Notes: generated from the sequence alone by a model not told the origin. DNA of 6,551 bases from Candidatus Limimorpha equi (GCA_018065885.1 JAGHSL010000096.1:1-6551); one strand, 5' to 3'; shown: positions 1 through 5,676, counted from the stretch's first letter. Program-made: numbers and translations.

Positions 1-356
1 CTTTTGATAATTATTATCCTTGTACGGCAGGCAATTGCTGCTCGCCCGATCAATGGTTGCCTTGTCATCCGACGGGTTTGTACGAGGCTTTCTTCTGCCT
101 TGTGGCCATGGGCATTTTGCTTTGGATGTACTACAAACGCGACCTCGGCAACCGTCAGCCTGGCGTGATGTTCAGCGTCTTTTTGATTATCATTTTCGGT
201 TCGCGCATCTGCATCGAATTCCTGAAGAACGTGCAGGTCGATTTCGAACAGAACATGACTTGGGACATGGGCCAATGGCTAAGCGTCCCGTTTGTCGTGG
301 CGGGTATCGTGATTTGGATACTGAGTGCGGTGAAGAAACGCAAGCAGGTGCAATGA
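1..356 (+). CDS. lgt: Prolipoprotein diacylglyceryl transferase, C-terminal part (partial at left edge)
   Basis: Lgt is an inner-membrane enzyme that moves diacylglycerol from phosphatidylglycerol onto the lipobox cysteine of prolipoproteins, the first step of lipoprotein maturation. The frame is open from base 3 and gives 117 residues before TGA at 354-356; the N-terminal half lies outside the window. Visible family signs, numbered from the first visible residue: HPTGLYE at 22-28 (family form HPTQLYE, usually preceded by Arg, here Cys), a membrane segment at about 29-44, a second at 54-66 leading into GSRICIEFLK at 66-75, whose Arg68 matches the essential Arg of the E. coli GxxRxxxEFFR motif, then MGQWLSVP at 89-96 and a last membrane segment at 97-110 with a basic tail KKRK. 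The Gly for Gln in the HPTxLYE motif is slightly unusual. It converges on the protease gene, separated by a hairpin terminator. Family assignment is firm. Confidence 0.93.
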   Translation, partial: FDNYYPCTAGNCCSPDQWLPCHPTGLYEAFFCLVAMGILLWMYYKRDLGNRQPGVMFSVFLIIIFGSRICIEFLKNVQVDFEQNMTWDMGQWLSVPFVVAGIVIWILSAVKKRKQVQ

Positions 357-362
357 AAAACG

Positions 363-392
363 AAAAGCGGAAGCCGTAAGACTTCCGCTTTT
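363..392. terminator. Bidirectional intrinsic terminator between lgt and the C25 protease gene
   Basis: A perfect 11-bp stem (AAAAGCGGAAG at 363-373, CTTCCGCTTTT at 382-392) encloses an 8-base loop. It is followed by T's on the plus strand (to 394). On the minus strand the second arm ends in TTTT, followed by CGTTTTTC. It lies 6 bp after the lgt stop and 21 bp beyond the protease stop, so it can serve both convergent genes. Confidence 0.85.
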
Positions 393-413
393 TTATTGTC
401 AAGTGATGGATTA

Positions 414-3400
414 TCATTCAACGACGATGCGCTTCATAGCGATGCCGTTTGCCGTTTCAACCTTCAGCATGTAAATGCCTTTTGTGAATTGCGACATGTT
501 GATGATGCAGTTGTCGTTGTCAACATTGACATTCATGATTTCCTGACCAAAGAGGTTGAAAACGCGGATGTTTTCAATGTTTTCAGCCTTGATGTTGAGA
601 ATGTCGTTAGTCGGGTTCGGGAAGATCGAAACATTATCATTATTTTCCTGAATGTCAGTGATGAAAATCTCTATGACATTGCCATCCGATTCAAGCGTTT
701 CGCCATCTCTTTCATAAACGGCCTTGATGATATAGGAAACCGAACCAGAGTGAACCGGGGTGAAATATTCATATTCCTCTTGACCTTCAACGGCCGGAAC
801 GTTGGCAACCAAAACAAATTCTTTCTCGATTTCTTCTTTACGGTAAATGTTGAAACCGGTCATTTCCCAGCAGTTTACGGGTTCTTCTGGCGTGTTCCAT
901 GTAAGATTGGCACCATAGTCATTCTCCATATTCCAGACATATTCGCCCGCAGCATTTCTGACGGGGAAGAGGAAAAGTTCCATGGCATCGCAGGCTTCTT
1001 CCGATTGAGCTATGGCTTGGTTGTGAACCGTGGCAACGCTGTAGCAGTATTCTTCTTCGGGGCAAGGAACGATATCGGTATCGGTGTAGCTCATACCTGT
1101 TATATTGCTGGCAATCAGTTCTTCACCGCGATACACGTTGAAACTTGTGAAAGGCTGAATGGCTGCCCAATTGATGGTCGGATGTTCGCCAAAAGTAATG
1201 TGGACATTAGTCGGAGCCTTGACAACAGTGACGGTTGCGCTTGCCGTGACGGTCTCGTTGCCGCTGGTAATCGTAACGGTGTAGGTCGTGGTTTGTGTTG
1301 GCGTGGCGGTTGGGTCCTGAATGTTGGCATTGTTCAGCGATGCGGCTGGCGACCAACTGTAAGTGTAAGTGCCAGTTCCGCCTTGCGGATAAGCTATCAG
1401 GGTTGAACTTTCGCCCTCTGCAATCGTTGCCGGGCGTGCTGATGCTGTGGCTTGTAAAGGAGCGTTGATGGTAGCCGTTGCCGTGTTCGACTTTGGCGAT
1501 TCAATGCCGTTGTAAACCGTGGCAACCTGATAGTTGTAAGTGCCTACACTGAGATTTTGGTCGGTGTAAGTGTTGGCTGTGTTGTTTTGGGCAATCATGG
1601 TATTGTTGCGGTAAATCTTATAGCTGTGGGCAGGGTGGGCGGCGGTCCAGTTCAGATTTACGTTGCTGTTGCTGACCACGGTGGCTGTCAGGTTGGCAGG
1701 CGGGCAAACCACGGTAATAGTGGCTGTGCCAGTTCCAGTCTGTCCGCCGGAAGTAACGGTGCAAGTGTATGTCGTGGTTTGTGTTGGTGTGGCCGTAGGT
1801 GCTTGAATGTTAGCATTGTTCAAGCCTGTGGCAGGTGTCCAGTGATAAGTGAAACTGCCATCGCCGCCTGTCGCCATGGCGTTCAGTGTGGCACTGCCGC
1901 CTTGTGCGATGACGGTTGGATTGGCGGTGCAGGTAACGCTGATTGGGTCAGGAGCGCCGCCTTGTGTAATGTCAATCGTAGCAATATAAGTAATTTTGTT
2001 GTAGCCGAAAACGGTTAATGTGGCGGTGCCGGTCTGACCAGGCACATTGAAGGTAATCTGGCAACTGCCGTTATTGATGATAGCCGAACCCATGATTTCG
2101 TTGTTACGTGTCAAGGTGGCGCGGGCGCCGTTGCCATTGCTGGCGTTCACGGTGAATGAGGTAGAACCAGTTCCGATGCTGCTGCCGTGGGTCACATTCA
2201 TGTTCTCAGGTACGGCATTGCGCAGGGTGAGGGTCGGGTCGCCGTAAAGAATCCAAGCCATGTAGGTGCCGAGGCCTTGTCCGCCGCCTTGTCCGTATTG
2301 GTCGAGGATTTTCATGTTACCGTTCATCGAAGTGCCGGCAAGGGTGCGCTTTATGTTGTTGCTATAGCTTTCAACAAGGATGTCGACCATTTCGTCCTGG
2401 CCGTACATTGGAGGAACCCAAGGCTGTGAAATGTAGGAGAACATGCCGCCAATGGCGCCTGTAGGTTGTTCTGGACTGCCGTTGTTGGCGCGGAGCCAAG
2501 TCTCGGCAAAGCATGGCTGATAATGGTCATATTTACCATTCAAGCAGGCCACTGACCAAACGATTGGAAGTTTGTTGACATTGGTCAAAGCGTTGACATT
2601 GCTGTTGCTGTAGCCAAATACGCCCCAGCTGGTTTCGGAGCCATGGTTGCAGTAATTGATGATGCTTAAGCCGTCGTTGATATTTTGGCTGAGGGTGGCT
2701 GCATTGGAGTGTGCACCGCCGCCACTCTGGTAGTCTCTGTAGACTTCCGTGTAATTGTAACCGAGCAAATCAGTGCGGATGTTGTCGATGTGCTGCCAGT
2801 CGTCTTCGCCAAAGTGACCGCCGCCGCCAGCTGTTGTGGCTACGCCAGTCCCGAAGGGGAGCCAAGTGTCGGAAGCATTGATGTCTCTTTCGTAATGGAT
2901 GACCTTGTTGACCTGATTGGTGACATGGTCGGTGCTTTCTGCGGAAAAACGGCCAACGAAAATGTCGTTATAATAGTCGCTGCCAACGATTTGGCCATAC
3001 CAGTTGTCGGACTTGCCGCCATAACCAGGAGTGGAAAAGCTGTGACCTGGAATTTGGGCGACATCGCCGACGAGAAGGACATACATCAGATTGGGGTTGG
3101 CATTGTATTGGGCTTCAATGTAACTGTGGATGGCTTGGTCGGTGGTGCCGGCAGTGCTGGTTCCAACCATGGTTGTCGGGCGACCAATCTGTTTTTTCCA
3201 GTTGACGAATGGCGTCATGGCATCCATGAAAGCATCGTGGCAGATGATGAGCAGGTCGCCTTCTTCATCGATGACGGTGTATTTGGCAGCCGACTCGGTG
3301 TAATTGATGAACTGATTGGCATACAGGGCTTCCATTTCGGAATCCATCTTTATGCTGCTTGACTTGCGGGTCAGTTGGTTTTCACCGCCAATGCCTTCGC

Positions 3401-3977
3401 TAAACATTTCGACGGTCAGGTCGTAATATACGCGCAAAGTCTGCGTGGCAGGATTGTAGGCGAAAGGATAGATGACCATGTTTTGCCCACGGAAATCGCG
3501 CAAGATGTAAGGTTCATACAAACCAATTTGCTGGGCAGGGAAGAAGGCATCCTGATTGTAGGCTTCGCCGTAGGTGTAAGGCACGTCATCAGGATTGATG
3601 CTGCGTGGGAAATCGCCTTTTGATGGAGCCACGTTTATTTCAAAATCAGCATATTGTGCATTGATGATGCGGATGCCGTAACGCTGGGCATCGCCGATGA
3701 TGGCGGGAATGGCAATCATGGGCAGATTTGGTTCGCCTGCGGCAAAGGTGCTGACGGTTTTCGAAACCGAAATCACATTGGCTTCGCCGCGTGGTGTCGT
3801 GACCGTATTGGCATAAAAACCAGGAACTTGCACATTGACCTTAATGCTGTTTTCCGATGAGGAAATCAGCTGTGTCTTGATGGTTGAAGGATTGCTGCTC
3901 ATGATGCCTGTCCATTGCTGCGCAAAAACAGCAGCCGACATGATGGCGAGCAGGAGCGTGAAAAATGCTTTTTTCAT
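414..3977 (-). CDS. Gingipain-like C25 cysteine protease, secreted through the type IX system
   Basis: 1187 residues. Signal peptide 1-19 (MKKAFFTLLLAIMSAAVFA, cut before Gln20). Gingipain-type prodomain about 20-232. C25 caspase-like catalytic domain about 233-585, with GDLLII at 240-245, YGQIVGSDYYNDIFVGRFS at 327-345, catalytic His445 in NHGSETSWG and catalytic Cys478 in SVACLNG. The His-Cys spacing of 33 equals that of RgpB (His211, Cys244). Asp393 in GEDDWQH aligns with RgpB Asp163 at the bottom of S1, which favours Arg at P1 (inference). Then an RgpB-type Ig-like domain (588-675), a PKD-like plus Fn3-like pair (678-838), a second such pair (840-1000), a third Fn3-like domain (about 1003-1108) and a T9SS type A sorting domain (1110-1187: FPNPT, IRVFNLFGQEI, GIYMLKV, KRIVV). 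It should cross the outer membrane and be anchored to or released from the surface. Odd points: the position of RgpB Glu152 is not acidic, and the expected prodomain junction has Lys232, not Arg. ATG at 3977 is chosen because it starts the signal peptide; no Shine-Dalgarno is visible. Confidence 0.93.
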   Translation of the reverse strand: MKKAFFTLLLAIMSAAVFAQQWTGIMSSNPSTIKTQLISSSENSIKVNVQVPGFYANTVTTPRGEANVISVSKTVSTFAAGEPNLPMIAIPAIIGDAQRYGIRIINAQYADFEINVAPSKGDFPRSINPDDVPYTYGEAYNQDAFFPAQQIGLYEPYILRDFRGQNMVIYPFAYNPATQTLRVYYDLTVEMFSEGIGGENQLTRKSSSIKMDSEMEALYANQFINYTESAAKYTVIDEEGDLLIICHDAFMDAMTPFVNWKKQIGRPTTMVGTSTAGTTDQAIHSYIEAQYNANPNLMYVLLVGDVAQIPGHSFSTPGYGGKSDNWYGQIVGSDYYNDIFVGRFSAESTDHVTNQVNKVIHYERDINASDTWLPFGTGVATTAGGGGHFGEDDWQHIDNIRTDLLGYNYTEVYRDYQSGGGAHSNAATLSQNINDGLSIINYCNHGSETSWGVFGYSNSNVNALTNVNKLPIVWSVACLNGKYDHYQPCFAETWLRANNGSPEQPTGAIGGMFSYISQPWVPPMYGQDEMVDILVESYSNNIKRTLAGTSMNGNMKILDQYGQGGGQGLGTYMAWILYGDPTLTLRNAVPENMNVTHGSSIGTGSTSFTVNASNGNGARATLTRNNEIMGSAIINNGSCQITFNVPGQTGTATLTVFGYNKITYIATIDITQGGAPDPISVTCTANPTVIAQGGSATLNAMATGGDGSFTYHWTPATGLNNANIQAPTATPTQTTTYTCTVTSGGQTGTGTATITVVCPPANLTATVVSNSNVNLNWTAAHPAHSYKIYRNNTMIAQNNTANTYTDQNLSVGTYNYQVATVYNGIESPKSNTATATINAPLQATASARPATIAEGESSTLIAYPQGGTGTYTYSWSPAASLNNANIQDPTATPTQTTTYTVTITSGNETVTASATVTVVKAPTNVHITFGEHPTINWAAIQPFTSFNVYRGEELIASNITGMSYTDTDIVPCPEEEYCYSVATVHNQAIAQSEEACDAMELFLFPVRNAAGEYVWNMENDYGANLTWNTPEEPVNCWEMTGFNIYRKEEIEKEFVLVANVPAVEGQEEYEYFTPVHSGSVSYIIKAVYERDGETLESDGNVIEIFITDIQENNDNVSIFPNPTNDILNIKAENIENIRVFNLFGQEIMNVNVDNDNCIINMSQFTKGIYMLKVETANGIAMKRIVVE
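1278..1337 (-). repeat. Direct repeat inside the protease gene, copy in second PKD-like domain
   Basis: Encodes residues 881-900, LNNANIQDPTATPTQTTTYT. It matches residues 719-738 at 19 of 20 residues and 50 of 60 bases. It is the best conserved part of a duplicated PKD-like plus Fn3-like module with a period of 162 residues (486 bp). Confidence 0.85.
1764..1823 (-). repeat. Direct repeat inside the protease gene, copy in first PKD-like domain
   Basis: Encodes residues 719-738 and pairs with the copy at 1278-1337. Most differences are silent, so the peptide is better conserved than the DNA. This fits an old internal duplication kept by selection on the Ig-like fold. Confidence 0.85.
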
Positions 3978-4002
3978 AGTTGTTGAATTGTGATTATTGC
4001 TG

Positions 4003-4010
4003 CAAAAATA
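4003..4010 (-). promoter_or_regulatory. Putative -7 box for the C25 protease gene
   Basis: On the minus strand this reads TATTTTTG, an exact fit to the Bacteroidetes -7 consensus TAnnTTTG, 25 bp before the protease ATG. No TTG lies at the usual 19-21 base spacing upstream; the nearest is at 4036-4038, 25 bases away. Only the -7 half is convincing. It would give a short leader of roughly 20 bases. Confidence 0.5.
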
Positions 4011-4050
4011 GTGTTTTTTCGATAATTATAACTCGCAACATTGCAACCTG

Positions 4051-4080
4051 TTGACATTTTGGAAGAAGTGCATATTTTTG
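4051..4080 (+). promoter_or_regulatory. Well-formed Bacteroidetes promoter on the plus strand, divergent from the protease gene
   Basis: TTGAC at 4051-4055 is followed, with 19 bases between TTG and the -7 box, by TATTTTTG at 4073-4080. Both elements and the spacing fit the Bacteroidetes -33/-7 pattern. Transcription would start near 4087, about 12 bases before the ATG of a 41-codon ORF. It points away from the protease and reads toward the DUF3791/DUF3990 cassette on its antisense strand. Confidence 0.5.
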
Positions 4081-4098
4081 CAAGCAAAACATAAGGCA

Positions 4099-4224
4099 AT
4101 GCTTTTCGAAAGAATGACATATCATTTGATAAAGTACAATGAAACGGCACCATGGTGGAAATCCACGACTTATGGCCGAGAAAGAATGTTGATAGGAACT
4201 TTTTGGGCTTGTGGGTCATGGTGA
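4099..4224 (+). CDS. Possible small ORF, 41 residues, unrecognised
   Basis: ATG at 4099 to TGA at 4222-4224. The peptide begins MLFERMTYHLIKYNETAPWW and ends GTFWACGSW. A weak AAGG lies just before the ATG, and the plus-strand promoter at 4051-4080 would place the transcript start about 12 bases upstream. I do not recognise the peptide; it has no clear signal peptide or membrane helix. It could be a genuine small protein, the leftover 5' end of a lost gene, or chance coding behind a promoter that drives an RNA. The promoter context is the only real support. Confidence 0.25.
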   Translation: MLFERMTYHLIKYNETAPWWKSTTYGRERMLIGTFWACGSW

Positions 4225-4477
4225 TTTCTGGTTTTGTCGGTTTTATTTTTTATTGACACTAACCGAATTTTTTGGGTTGCTTGTTTTTATCTTGTGTGTT
4301 GGTCCCCAGCAAAGCCCGTTTCCTCGTCCGGCCGCATGGCAAAACTACGATTTTTCACCAACTGCTACTAATATGAAAACTATTGTCTGATTTTGCTTCG
4401 CATTCCTGAAGTCAACAGACTTCGGACACACTGTTTGAAACACTACCGTCTTTAAACCAGCCAACGTATTACCATCC
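4225..4477. other. Non-coding stretch with no assignable gene
   Basis: No frame gives a convincing protein on either strand, and no tRNA or known structured RNA is visible. The left part is T-rich on the plus strand. The only clear structure is the hairpin at 4405-4425. The stretch may be worn intergenic sequence between the protease promoter region and the cassette. Confidence 0.5.
4405..4425. repeat. Short palindrome, possibly REP-like
   Basis: GAAGTC (4408-4413) and GACTTC (4418-4423) enclose AACA. One G-T pair and one C-G pair extend the stem on either side. No T-run follows on either strand, so it is not a standard terminator. It lies near other palindromes (4478-4504, 5677-5701) in non-coding DNA, which suggests a repeat element. 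Confidence 0.35.
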
Positions 4478-4504
4478 GAGACCGTAGCACGCTACGTCTC
4501 TACA
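4478..4504. repeat. REP-like palindrome left of the DUF3990 cassette
   Basis: GAGACCGTAGC and GCTACGTCTC face each other around a 2-base centre, an imperfect inverted repeat with one extra base in the left arm. The right side ends CGTCTCTACA (4495-4504), and the same 10 bases in the same orientation end the palindrome at 5677-5701. Palindromes with GTAGAGACG ends are a common type of dispersed repeat in Bacteroidetes genomes (recollection, not checked here). Confidence 0.55.
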
Positions 4505-4507
4505 CAC

Positions 4508-4543
4508 AAAAAAAATCAGCCTCACTTTCGCAAGGCGGATTTT
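4508..4543 (-). terminator. Intrinsic terminator of the DUF3791/DUF3990 operon
   Basis: On the minus strand, AAAATCCGCCTT (4543-4532) pairs with GAGGCTGATTTT (4523-4512) around an 8-base loop, with one mismatch and one G-U pair. A run of eight T's (4515-4508) ends it. It lies about 30 bp after the stop of the 75-residue gene and belongs to the direct repeat at 4509-4565. Confidence 0.75.
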
Positions 4544-4565
4544 CCATATTATTCAAAATGCTTTC
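4509..4565. repeat. 57-bp direct repeat, left copy, flanking the cassette
   Basis: Matches 5608-5664 at 54 of 57 bases in the same orientation; the differing bases are 4518, 4529 and 4532. The two copies are 1099 bp apart and bracket the three-gene operon. The repeat consists of a terminator hairpin plus a conserved tail containing CCATATTATTCAAAATGC. Confidence 0.9.
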
Positions 4566-4574
4566 CTAGCGGAG

Positions 4575-4802
4575 TCAAGAAAGCTCTGCCATCAAATCAA
4601 CATATAGAGCGTTAATGCCCATCCACCAATATTTCGTCTTTTCTTGTTCCATATTGGCATACACGGACGAAGAATATACCATATTCAAAGCTGCGGGCAT
4701 ATCGGCAGCAACACCATTTTGCAATAAACGACTGGCTAGCTGCGCCACTTTGTTGGGCAACAGCAGATGCACGTTGTCCTGGGTTATCTTGGGCTGGTTC
4801 AT
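4575..4802 (-). CDS. Small protein, third gene of the DUF3990 operon, unrecognised
   Basis: 75 residues, predicted soluble and mostly helical, with no signal peptide. I cannot assign a family with confidence. The C-terminal part, VYSSSVYANMEQEKTKYWW followed by MGINALYVDLMAEL, resembles small helical partner proteins with a Trp-rich loop and a closing hydrophobic helix that I recall next to DUF3990 genes; this is recollection, not a search result. Its ATG (4802-4800) overlaps the DUF3990 stop as ATGA, and AAGGAGGTG, a near-perfect Shine-Dalgarno, sits 6-7 bases upstream inside the DUF3990 coding end. Translation is therefore probably coupled to, but independently boosted over, the DUF3990 gene. 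That would suit an antitoxin or neutralising partner (inference). The terminator at 4508-4543 follows. Confidence 0.75.
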   Translation of the reverse strand: MNQPKITQDNVHLLLPNKVAQLASRLLQNGVAADMPAALNMVYSSSVYANMEQEKTKYWWMGINALYVDLMAELS

Positions 4803-5278
4803 ATTTTCACCTCCTTGTTGCCAATGTATTTAAGTGTTGCCAATGACCGTTCTGTATGGAAAAGCAGTTGGTCAACCAATTTATATGTCTTTAGCCTGCG
4901 GATAAGTTCCCACTTTGTGATAATACCCGACTCGTAGAGGTTAAAGCTGAGATACACGTTATCATTGGCAACCGGGTCTGTCACGATGTCATAGTCGTGA
5001 TTATAGTCCTGCACCGTGCGGTTGGCGTGTACAAAATCAACCCACGCTTCATTTGCCGACTGAAAGCGTCGTGTGTGCAAACCCTTTGCCGGGGTGTATT
5101 CATACATATTGATAAAACCATGTGAGGCATTATTCTGCTCCATTCGTAGCTTTACCCAGCGGTGGGCTTGTTGAAGGTTAGTCGTCGTATAGAATCCGGT
5201 GCCGAAATCAAGCGGACGATTGGCTTCAAATATCTGTGGCAGTTCCACAACCTCAAGACTTCCGTGATAGAGTATCAT
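4799..5278 (-). CDS. DUF3990 protein with ADP-ribosyltransferase-like motifs, putative toxin
   Basis: 159 residues, no signal peptide, so cytoplasmic. Family signs: LYHGS at 3-7, DFGTGFYTTTN at 24-34 followed by QAHRW at 37-41, DYDIVTDPVANDNVY at 95-109, LYESGIITKWELIRRLK at 114-130, and DQLLFHTERSLATLKYI at 136-152. The HG near the N-terminus and the GxGFYxTT turn resemble the first two strands of the ADP-ribosyltransferase fold. By that comparison His5 and Tyr30 would be NAD-binding residues and Gln137 might occupy the place of the catalytic Glu (inference from pattern only). DUF3990 is, as I recall, grouped with ADP-ribosyltransferases. The gene begins 2 bp after the DUF3791 stop and overlaps the next gene by 4 bp, so the three form one operon. 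An A-rich stretch (TTAAAA) precedes the ATG. A toxin role is inferred from the fold and the operon; target unknown. Confidence 0.85.
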   Translation of the reverse strand: MILYHGSLEVVELPQIFEANRPLDFGTGFYTTTNLQQAHRWVKLRMEQNNASHGFINMYEYTPAKGLHTRRFQSANEAWVDFVHANRTVQDYNHDYDIVTDPVANDNVYLSFNLYESGIITKWELIRRLKTYKLVDQLLFHTERSLATLKYIGNKEVKI

Positions 5279-5280
5279 TT

Positions 5281-5499
5281 TTAATGGTGTTTTAGGTATT
5301 CGTTAATCTCGTTCAATATAGCCTGTTCTCCTTGTGTGTGCAGCACCTCGTAATGTTTCAGCAGGAACTCGATGACACCCTTTTGCTGAAACATTTGTTC
5401 TACATCGCGCCCGGTACTTTTTGTGACCATTTTATATTGCTCTATGCAGAAGGAGACAAACTCCAACTTCGCCAATTGTTTGTTGTCAGTCATAGCCAT
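5281..5499 (-). CDS. DUF3791-type small protein, first gene of the operon
   Basis: 72 residues from ATG 5499. Family pattern: LEFVSFCIEQYK at 12-23, a variable helix with GRDVEQMFQQKGVIEFLL at 30-47, and HYEVLHTQGEQAILNEINEYL at 49-69. The signature YEVLHTQG is typical of DUF3791, a small helical family often next to DUF3990 genes. The open frame runs upstream to 5706, but that part crosses the promoter, the terminator repeat and the REP palindrome, so it is not coding. ATG 5499 is preferred because GAAAAAAAAGAA directly precedes it, a usual Bacteroidetes initiation context; ATG 5493 is the alternative. In a toxin-antitoxin reading, its first position and small size suit an antitoxin or regulator that could bind the palindrome at 5553-5588. 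No DNA-binding fold is evident by eye. Confidence 0.82.
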   Translation of the reverse strand: MAMTDNKQLAKLEFVSFCIEQYKMVTKSTGRDVEQMFQQKGVIEFLLKHYEVLHTQGEQAILNEINEYLKHH

Positions 5500-5542
5500 T
5501 TCTTTTTTTTCTATAGAAGTTGTAGATGTCTTTCGATTTTGT

Positions 5543-5557
5543 CCATATCCTATATGG
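5543..5557. repeat. Short palindrome in the operon leader
   Basis: CCATAT (5543-5548) and ATATGG (5552-5557) are separated by 3 bases. Its right arm shares 5 bases (5553-5557) with the larger inverted repeat at 5553-5588, so the half-site CCATA occurs three times (5543, inverted at 5553, 5584). It could be an extra regulator-binding site or a leader hairpin. Confidence 0.5.
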
Positions 5558-5588
5558 TTTTGTTTTGCAAATATACAACAAAACCATA
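5553..5588. promoter_or_regulatory. Perfect 12-bp inverted repeat around the operon promoter, putative operator
   Basis: TATGGTTTTGTT (5553-5564) and AACAAAACCATA (5577-5588) are exact reverse complements with a 12-base centre that holds the -7 box. A protein bound to both arms would cover the promoter, the usual layout of autoregulated toxin-antitoxin operons. No T-run follows an arm directly, and the centre is AT-rich and unlike a terminator loop. Confidence 0.7.
5568..5575 (-). promoter_or_regulatory. -7 box of the DUF3791/DUF3990 operon
   Basis: On the minus strand this reads TATATTTG, an exact TAnnTTTG. The -33 position with a 19-base spacer reads ATG instead of TTG, so the upstream half is weak. 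Transcription would start near 5561, giving a leader of about 60 bases before ATG 5499. TTGCAAAACA overlaps the box and recurs at 5606-5597, a possible second binding sequence. Confidence 0.6.
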
Positions 5589-5607
5589 GCATTGCATGTT
5601 TTGCAAC

Positions 5608-5642
5608 AAAAAAATCCGCCTCACTTTTGCGAGGCGGATTTT
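5608..5642 (-). terminator. Intrinsic terminator upstream of the operon
   Basis: A perfect 12-bp stem on the minus strand, AAAATCCGCCTC (5642-5631 side) and GAGGCGGATTTT, encloses an 8-base loop and ends in a run of seven T's (5614-5608). It would stop minus-strand transcription coming from the Cys-rich gene and insulate the operon promoter just downstream. It is the perfect-stem version of the terminator at 4508-4543. Confidence 0.8.
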
Positions 5643-5664
5643 CCATATTATTCAAAATGCTTTC
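5608..5664. repeat. 57-bp direct repeat, right copy, flanking the cassette
   Basis: Matches 4509-4565 at 54 of 57 bases in direct orientation. Two of the three differences (5617, 5631) restore stem pairing that is lost or only G-U in the left copy, so this copy is probably closer to the ancestral form. Identity stops at 5665. Confidence 0.9.
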
Positions 5665-5676
5665 GCGCCATTCTGC

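Noticed and set aside
20..379. 119-codon plus-strand frame over the start of the window
   Set aside because: It overlaps lgt in another frame, runs through the terminator hairpin, and is Arg/His-rich without membrane segments.
396..1406. 336-codon open frame on the plus strand, antisense to the protease gene
   Set aside because: The opposite strand encodes clear Fn3-like domains and the T9SS sorting domain here. The plus-strand product has no recognisable domain and is a by-product of codon bias on the other strand.
3974..4219. 81-codon minus-strand frame upstream of the protease
   Set aside because: It overlaps the protease start codon and both promoters, has no recognisable features, and lies where an intergenic region is expected.
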